From assembly GCA_013423325.1 (NCBI GenBank), contig BLJB01000141.1, forward strand, positions 62,258 through 126,257: DNA of 64,000 nt. The letters run 5' to 3'. Of this stretch, positions 57,019-64,000 are shown in pieces. Position 1 is the first letter of the stretch. Each line of letters opens with the position of its first letter. Source of the stretch: Usnea hakonensis (taxonomy: Eukaryota > Ascomycota > Lecanoromycetes > Lecanorales > Parmeliaceae). Made by a program: the position numbers and the translations under genes. Below the pieces are notes generated by a model. It made no database searches. It worked only from the letters and a program-made list of their open reading frames with translations, and was not told the origin of the DNA.

Positions 57019-57404
57019 TTACAAAACAAGGCTCAACGGTCCAACTATCGGTCCAGAAGGCGTGGACTGGTCCAAATCGGGCTATATAAGCCGTCCATAA
57101 TACTAAACCGTCTAACTCTGGACCAGTCCAATTCTTAGACTGGTCCAATATAGTCTAGACCAAAAATACGCCTACTATTCTCAAATTTTCACTTTAAAAA
57201 TCGTCTTCTTAACTCGCTATATCACTTCAAAATCACCCAAAATTTGGAATAGTGGACTAATAGTCTAGACTAATAGTCCAGCTATATAGCAGTCCATGAA
57301 CCGTCTACTAAATACCCAGACGGTCTGACGGACCGTTCCATTGGACTGGTCCAGACTAATAGTCCATGGTCCATGGTCCAACCGTTGGGAGCCCTGTTAC
57401 AAAA
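57019..57404. mobile_element. Non-autonomous hAT-type MITE with 8-bp target duplication
   Basis: The element spans 57027-57396 (370 bp). It is bounded by perfect direct copies of TTACAAAA (57019-57026 and 57397-57404), the 8-bp duplication typical of hAT transposons. The ends are imperfect inverted repeats: CAAGGCTCAACGG at the left and, read inward from the right, CAGGGCTCCCAACGG; the CA-GG start is common in hAT elements. Inside, GGTCC or its complement occurs at least eight times near both ends, like sub-terminal transposase sites. The centre is AT-rich and encodes nothing. It was inserted about 430 bp upstream of the STAND gene. Perfect target copies suggest a fairly recent insertion. Confidence 0.88.
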
Positions 57405-57829
57405 TGCTTGCGGATCATGATATCCTCACCTGGCTCCAAGACCCTGCGCTCAAACACCTCGATCCCAGGATTTTCGCCGAGGCTGAGAGCCTTGAATCAA
57501 AGCAGTCAGCAGCCAATTACGAAGAGCACACTGCTCTACTTGTGGCTGATTGTCTTGCCGAGAGTGATCTTCTAGGGCTAATGCGGAAGGACCGCACCGA
57601 TATGTAGCTAACAAAAAGGCTCATGGTGGGGTGGCTCTGTAAGGCTGAGAGTTGAAAAGACTCCGGTGGGGTCAGTATAATAAGCATCCCTCCATTATAC
57701 GCAATATCAAGTTTGCTCCAGTGGTCGTACGTGAAATGATTTCTTCCTAGCGGTGGGACATTGGTCTCTCTTCCAGTACTGTTCCATGCTCTAGCTATAC
57801 ATTGGTCATACTACGCTTCGAGCAAAAGA
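57405..57829. other. Region between the MITE and the STAND gene
   Basis: A frame of 68 codons (57404-57607, starting at the ATG that overlaps the right target duplication) is rich in acidic and Leu residues but has no known family. It may be the 3' part of a gene interrupted by the MITE, yet removing the element gives no longer frame. The last 200 bp should hold the promoter of the STAND gene. Confidence 0.4.
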
Positions 57830-60800
57830 ATGGATCCACTCAGCGTTTCAGCTAGTATCGTTGCTCTACTTCAGCTGAGCAGTACAGTCATCAAATATCT
57901 CAGCGACGTCAAGGGCGGCCCAAAAGAACTTCAAAGAATTCGCTTGGAGGTTTCCAGTATCCTCAGTCTCCTGATTACGCTTCAAGACCAGGCAGACCAG
58001 CCAACAGCAGGCGATGCGTGCTCATCCACATTGCGCTCGCTCAGTGTACCGAATGGGCCGTTTCAACAGTTCCATTCGGCTTTGGAACGACTGGCATCGA
58101 GATTAGCACCCGTCGAGGGCTGGAAGACGATCGGTAAAGCCTTCAAGTGGCCGTTTGAAAAGGAAGAAATGGGCGACATTCTCAACACTATAGAGCGACT
58201 GAAGACCCTTCTCAGCCTGGCTCGGCAGAATGACCATATTGCTTTGTCAAAAGCCACCAAAATTGAAATCGACGTCATGAATGCGGAGGTCAATGAGATC
58301 AGTACAGGTGTCTCCAAGTTACAGACCGGTCCAATGTATAATAACATTCGCCGGTGGTTGTCCGCACCTGATCCGTCGTCAAATTATAATAGAGCGTTGA
58401 AAGACCGCCATGCGACGACCGGGGACTGGTTCCTGAAAAGCAAAGCCTACCAACACTGGCTGTCAGAAACGTACTCTCTGCTGTGGTTGCACGGTATTCC
58501 TGGTTGTGGAAAGACCGTCTTGAGCTCTGCGATAATTCAGAACACATTCGAGTACTGTGAATCCCGGACCAGCTCTGTCGTCCTGTACTTTTATTTTGAT
58601 TTCAATGATTTCAAGAAGCAACAACATGGACAGATGGTACGCTCACTTGTCAGTCAACTGTTATCATATGACCACACCGTACCTTCAGAATTGAGTGAGC
58701 TCTACTCTTCATGCATGAGGGGTGAACGACAACCGAGCTTGGAAAATCTTCTTGCAACACTACATCGAATGATGACAGCCTTCGGGCAGGCGTATGTTGT
58801 GCTTGACGCCCTCGACGAATGTGAAGATGTATCGGAAGCCTTGACGACGATTGAGACAATTCGTTCATGGAGGGATGTGAAATGCAGTATCTTAGTCATG
58901 AGTCGAAGAGAGAAAGACATCGAAGATGGTTTCATGTCATCAAGTGGGACCGCAGAGACGGTGCGCGTCCAAAGCGCGCTTGTCGACGCCGATATCCGTC
59001 GATACGTTGATGAGCGGCTAAGGACTGATCGGAGACTGAAACGATGGCAGAAGGAGCAATTCGAGATTGAGAATGCGTTAATGCGACAAGCCAACGGAAT
59101 GTATGCTGAGAGTTTATCCTTTATTTACCCAAGTAAAATCGCATTGATATCCTGACAGGTTCCGATGGGCTGCATGTCAATTAGACGCATTATGCAATTG
59201 TCGCAGTGTTCATCAGCTCCGCAAAGCTCTATCATCTTTGCCAGAAACGCTAGACAGAACATACGATCAGATACTTGGCAAAGTCAAAGCCGAGGACTAT
59301 CAATTCGCGGCGAAGTTTCTGCGATGGCTAACATATTCTGTTCGACCATTGCGGCTTGAAGAGATTGCCGAAGTTATCGCTATTGACTCCAACAGTGATC
59401 CTCATTTTGATCTCGGCAAGCGATTTGAGGATCCAAGTGATATTCTAGAGATCTGCTCTAGTCTGGTTTCTATTGAAGACGTCGAAACCCAACGGCACCA
59501 TCAGAAAGAGGTGGACATCGACACCAACGCCAATGAAGACACTGATGGCTATAATGATAACTGGTCCTATACTGGTGCTCGTGGCGTGAACATCGAGCCT
59601 CGTTATAAAACCGGGCGATACCGTAAGGCTGAGATTAGGTTGGCCCACTTCTCTGTTAAAGAGTACTTGGTCTCAGACAGAATTCAGCATAGCCCAGCCT
59701 TTGCCTACAGTCTGAAAGAAGAGTTCTCGAACGAGTCGATAGCTGCAGACTGTCTTGCATACCTCCTTCATCTAATCGAACCAGATAATTGTAGGTCTGA
59801 AATGACTATCGCTGAGTATCCTTTGGCTAGATACGCCGCCAGATATTGGATTGACCATATCCACTTTGTGAAGGGCCCTAAGAGCACAGCGCTTACGCTC
59901 GTTCAAGAGCTGTTTTCAAAAAAGGAAGAGGTCTTTGTCAATTGGATCCAACTCTGGGATCCAGATCGCCCCTTATGGAGCCCTACAATGCTGAGTATGT
60001 CCACTGGCCCTCCACTGTATTATGCATCATTACTTGGCTTCCTCGAGTCAGTTGAGACACTTGTCGACAAAGGGGCCGATGTCAACGTACAAGCTGGGGT
60101 CTATGGCAATGCTTTGATAGCAGCCTCCGCATCAGGCCACACTGAAATAGTGCAGCTGCTCGTCGAAAAAGGTGCAACCATAAATTCTCACGGCGACGTA
60201 TATGATACTACTGCCTTGGTGGCAGCTTCTTTTGAAGGTCACATCGAGATCGTCCAACTGCTGGTTCATGGAGGAACCAACATCGATGCTCAAGGACGGA
60301 GCGACGTTGGCGCTGCATTAGAAGCAGCGTCGACTACTGGCCACACCGAGATCTTACAGTTCCTTCTTGATAGAACGGCTCTTTGCGAAGCTTTATGGGT
60401 GCAAGGTGCATTGGAAAAAGCTTGCAGCAATGGAGATGAGGGAACGGTACAAATTTTGTTAGAAAGAGGTGCTGTTGTGGACCCAAAGAGCCTGCTAGCG
60501 GCGTTGAGAGAAGGACAAGAGCGTGTGTTGAGGATACTCATTGAGCATGGTTGTCACCTTATACAGGCGGACATGGAGGGCAGATCTGTGTGTCATTACG
60601 CGTGCATCATTGGGGACTTGAAAGCAGTGGAAATGCTCATTCGCCGCGGAACAGATCTGACGGTCTCAGACCAACAAGGGCGAAATTGTCTTCACTTTGC
60701 AGCCTCCTCTAGTAATCCTGGAAGTCCAGATCTAGTCACTATGCTTCTGAAGCATGGCTTTGATCCAAATTCACTCGATTACAACGACTGGACGCCTCTA

Positions 60801-61498
60801 CACTGGGCCGCCAAAGGTGGGATTGTCAAGAACATCAAGATCTTAGAAGACGCGGGTGCGAAATTTAGTAATGAAAGTATCGGTGGTCGGACACCCAGTG
60901 ATGTGGCAGTATTCCATGACCGGGATGTTACTTGGCATTTTAATACCGCCACTAATTCTTATTTAGAAAGGGGAGTGCACAAAGAAGCTATATGTGACGG
61001 CTGTGATCAGGTTTTTAAGCCTTGAAAGTAAAGATACAAAGTCGCTAGCTGACCAAAGTAGTTGATATATGGATCCAGATATAAATGTATGGACTGCACA
61101 GACTTCGACTACTGCTTCAAATGCAAGCATTCATCGAACCTTACTCATCCAGAACACAAATTCATCTATAACCCGACGAAGTTCCAGCGTCAATTCCTCC
61201 CATTCTGTAGTGGTTGCTTCATGGTAGGCAGATTCTCTAGTGCAGAGAAAGCATTGATTGCTGACGTAAATAGAACATACACGGGTCACGCTACAAGTGT
61301 CTCGACTATCAGAGGATGGATTACTGCTTGAAATGCAAGCCTAATTTAGAGACCTCTCGTCCAAGCCACAATTTTATCAAAGATCCAACGCCTGCTCAGC
61401 TTCGAGAATTGTGGGGGGCATATGCTGAGGCAGACGCTTGGGAAAAGCACATTGCTGATGCGTCAAAGAGAAATAGCGAGCCACCAACATGGGGTTAG
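57830..61498 (+). CDS. STAND/NLR-like protein: HeLo-like, NACHT, ankyrin repeats, two ZZ fingers
   Basis: Four exons: 57830-59100, 59159-61010, 61062-61223 and 61274-61498; 1169 residues. The start at MDPLSVSASIVALLQ opens the fungal HeLo-like N-terminal domain (about 1-150); an upstream Met at 57761 is less likely. The NACHT NTPase has a P-loop GIPGCGKT (222-229) and Walker B VVLDALDE (323-330). A winged-helix-like part (PETLDRTYDQIL, LRLEEIAEVIAI, HFSVKEYL) leads to about nine ankyrin repeats (about 700-1010). The C-terminus has ZZ-type finger 1 (CDGC, CMDC, CFKC) and a related finger 2 (CSGC, CLDY, CLKC) in which one Cys is Tyr. Such proteins are thought to sense non-self and trigger cell death. 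Exact target unknown. All introns in phase. Confidence 0.92.
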
Positions 61499-63056
61499 AC
61501 GATGATGTGCTGTCAACAAAGCAAGACGGGATTTTGTAACAATTGTCATTGCCACCGTTATCCAATACTAATAAGAGTACGTTCTAGTCCAACTTTCTGA
61601 CTCAAATTTGGATCACGTCATCCGCTTCCCTCAACTACTGTTGATGAAGTTTCAATCGGAGACTAAAACACTCTGAATTCCAAACCTACACAACATCCCC
61701 AAATCGCTTTCATGAGGACAACCACAATGCCAACATTCGCCCTAGCAATCAAACACGGAAAACCCTTATTCCCATTTTCTCAGATCGCAAATCAGACCCC
61801 TACATGTCCATTCATCCACTACCCAACCATCTGCTGAACTCACACACGTACGCTTACAGAGATAGAAATCTATTTCAAACCCGCACACTAGGCCAACAAC
61901 CCACTCCCTTCTCATGCATGAGCAGATCAACATCTCCCCAACAATCGCGATTCACCGCAGACCCCAGAACCGCCAAACGCCGACTCCACACCTCTCCCCT
62001 TAAAGGAACGCTCCGCAGCCCGCCAATCTCAGCTACACGTTCAGCCATCATACCCCAGCGCCAAGCCAGACATCGAACCCGCGGCAGAAAAAAGCCTTTG
62101 CATTTCCTTTCCGATTTATGTACCGACATTTCCTAATCAAACCGTCCCCAAGATCATCGATTCAGACAGCACAATCTCACACCCCAACCCCACACTCCCT
62201 CTCCATCTCAACGCCCGTCTATGTATAACACTTCAACAATATAGCAATCCTAACTTATCCCATCCATCCACCTCCCCCCTTTCAAATCAGCCATATCTAG
62301 GATTCCTCAACAACCAGGCGCTTCGCAGTCATAACAGCGCCACCATCCAGCGCAGCCCTCTTTATTTCCTTTAACAAATATCTCCTTAGAGCAGAGCAGA
62401 GCCGAGGATCAAGACTCCTCACCTTTCCAGTCATAAGATAAATCTCTCTCTCTCCATCAAGCAAACATCACTACTTCCACTCCACACACACATCACTACT
62501 TCCACTCGATTTAAGATAGAAAAAGAATCAAAGATCCCCCCAAAAAAAATATAAAAAAGAACACAGCCATCATCATCCCCAGCACACCCCACACTCCCAC
62601 ATCCCAAAATACGCGAAATCAAGAACCACACATTTCCCCACCCATCCCATCCCTCAACCTCTCTCCTCAACCCCCACGCCTTCCTCCCTTCCATACCTCC
62701 CTTCCTTCCATACCCATCAAAAACCAGTATCCAAAATCCCCCAAGAAAGCATCACCAGTAAAGATTGTTCCATATTCTGAATTCTTGCTTTTGTGAAGGT
62801 TGATTATGACTAATATGGTAAAGCAAAGCTAAGATAGCTCCTTGGATGATTTCCTTGATGAGGGTAGTGTAGAAGAAGGAAGGAAGGAAGGGACGAATGG
62901 ATGGATGGCTGGATGCGTTTATAGCGAAAGTGTCGTTATATAATCTAGTCTAGAGATACATACAGTCTCGCAACGACTTTTCGTGAACATACAGTCAACT
63001 CCCCATCATACCCATTCCATCGTGACAACTCACTCGAAAAAAAAAAAATAATACTC
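61499..63056. other. C-rich intergenic region
   Basis: About 1.5 kb, C- and A-rich from 61680 to 62720, with short tracts (GGAA at 62877-62895, poly-A at 63039-63049). Frames of up to 110 codons reflect the composition and overlap on both strands; none is convincing. Confidence 0.5.
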
Positions 63057-64000
63057 TCACAACCCCTCCCTCCTCCTCTCCATCCGATACATAACCCCCT
63101 CCCTCACCCCCGCCTCCCCTCCAATCCCCAACTCCCTAATCCCCACCCCTGCCTCCCTCCCCTCCACCCCCACATCCCCCACCCACCCCATCTTCTCATC
63201 CAAGACCCCCGCCCTCCTCGCCTCCAACGCGCTAATAATCGGCACATCCTCCCCCGCCATCTCAGCCCCCACCCGCAACATAGCCCACGCATCCAAATTC
63301 TCGGTCCAGGTCGCGCTCCGAGAAGCATAGAGCGCCAGACAGGCAAGGCCGATGATTTGGATGGCTAGGAGCAGCGACACGACCACGATCGCGGAGAGCG
63401 CGATGCTCGGTTTCTGTAAGAATGTGCCGGGGGAGGAGGAGATGAAGTCGCCGGTTGTGTCGTAGGTGTTGCGGTCGTTGAGGATGGCGGTGGCGGCGGC
63501 GTAGGTGGTGAGTGTGAGGCTTGCGAGGGCGGCGTTTGGGTCGCCGAAGTTTGGAAGCCAGCTCATCAAGGCTAGTAGTATGGGGGGTGCGGGGTCGTCA
63601 GAGCGGTCGCTGGATGGACATGACAGGGATGCGAAGGAGGGGGTCCAGCTCGTGCTGAAGGATCCTGTGGAGACGGAGTATTTGGCCAAGCCGGTGAATG
63701 GGTAGCGGAGCTGGGTGCATAGTGCTTCGGTTGTGTAGGTCCGAGTCCAGTTACTGTTGGTGGCGGCGGTGTTGAAGAATGTGTTGGGGCCGAAGATGGC
63801 CATGATGGCGGTGAGAAAGGGGCCTGGGGTGCCTTGGCCGTCTTCTGGGGCGGTTATGGGGGGTCCGGCGGTTGTTTCCTCGGGATTGCCGTTTCGGTAG
63901 GTGAGGTTGGGGCTGTTGGGGGGTACGGTGTCCAGCAAGGGGCCGGCGACGTGGCCGTTCCAGTAGTTTGGGAGTTCAAAGTAGCCGAGGGTGCTGTTGC
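63057..64000 (-). CDS. Membrane protein, cut by the right edge of the window
   Basis: The frame is open from the right edge (64000) to the stop at 63057, so the N-terminus is missing; the visible part is 314 residues. It begins NSTLGYFELPNYWNGHVAGPLL, typical of extracellular loops of fungal membrane proteins of unknown function, with N-glycosylation sites and three cysteines. A membrane helix (about SIALSAIVVVSLLLAIQIIGLAC) is followed by a cytoplasmic tail that ends in Arg/Gly-rich sequence. Function unknown. The Met at 63938 should not be taken as the start. Confidence 0.75.
   Translation of the reverse strand, partial: NSTLGYFELPNYWNGHVAGPLLDTVPPNSPNLTYRNGNPEETTAGPPITAPEDGQGTPGPFLTAIMAIFGPNTFFNTAATNSNWTRTYTTEALCTQLRYPFTGLAKYSVSTGSFSTSWTPSFASLSCPSSDRSDDPAPPILLALMSWLPNFGDPNAALASLTLTTYAAATAILNDRNTYDTTGDFISSSPGTFLQKPSIALSAIVVVSLLLAIQIIGLACLALYASRSATWTENLDAWAMLRVGAEMAGEDVPIISALEARRAGVLDEKMGWVGDVGVEGREAGVGIRELGIGGEAGVREGVMYRMERRREGL

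Noticed and set aside
57404..57607. 68-codon frame beginning at the right edge of the MITE as a gene broken by the insertion
   Set aside because: Removing the element and one target copy does not give a longer frame, because a stop lies just upstream in the same frame.
61804..62136. 110-codon frame in C-rich DNA
   Set aside because: Composition-driven; the opposite strand is open over the same stretch and no similarity is visible.

Overview
The window is nuclear DNA of a filamentous ascomycete (Pezizomycotina). The evidence is genes split by short (about 50-110 bp) GT-AG introns, a non-reducing melanin-type polyketide synthase, an ascomycete laccase with a C-terminal Asp-Ser-Gly-Leu tail, a HeLo-like/NACHT/ankyrin STAND protein, a rhodopsin-domain (SAT4/PTH11-like) membrane protein and a BLI-3 homologue. 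The class cannot be fixed from the sequence alone; Dothideomycetes, Eurotiomycetes and Leotiomycetes all remain possible. Exon structures were worked out by hand from splice sites, reading-frame phase and family similarity. Nearly all multi-exon models close to an exact multiple of three.

2.4-21.5 kb is a DHN-melanin-type gene cluster. It holds a tetrahydroxynaphthalene reductase (+), a 2156-residue SAT-KS-AT-PT-ACP-ACP-TE polyketide synthase (-), a scytalone dehydratase (-), an Ayg1-type chain-shortening hydrolase (+), a secreted laccase (-) and a secreted GMC flavo-oxidoreductase (+). The route inferred is: the PKS makes a hexa- or heptaketide naphthopyrone; Ayg1 trims it to 1,3,6,8-tetrahydroxynaphthalene; the reductase and dehydratase lead to 1,8-DHN; and the laccase couples it outside the cell. 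The GMC enzyme is not a standard member and may modify the product. No pathway transcription factor was found.

22.1-25.1 kb holds a divergent pair of related secreted cysteine-containing proteins, one with an irregular intron or frameshift, and a doubtful proline-rich reading frame. An NN ambiguity at 25,281 sits in simple-sequence DNA and may be a scaffold join. 26.3-32.8 kb holds a large 2-oxoglutarate/Fe(II) oxygenase, an unknown 522-residue protein and a secreted cysteine-rich protein. 32.8-37.6 kb has no gene I can support.

37.6-53.2 kb is mostly conserved genes: rhodopsin-domain membrane protein, BLI-3-like flavin-binding protein, a secreted protein, Sec7 ARF-GEF, the pyruvate dehydrogenase E2 subunit and an RraA-like aldolase. 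53.2-64 kb is accessory: a small secreted cysteine protein, a 370-bp hAT-type MITE with perfect 8-bp target duplications, a STAND protein ending in two ZZ zinc fingers, and a membrane protein cut by the right edge.

Across the window, GC-rich blocks repeatedly change from C-rich to G-rich on the + strand, always in that order, including inside genes.
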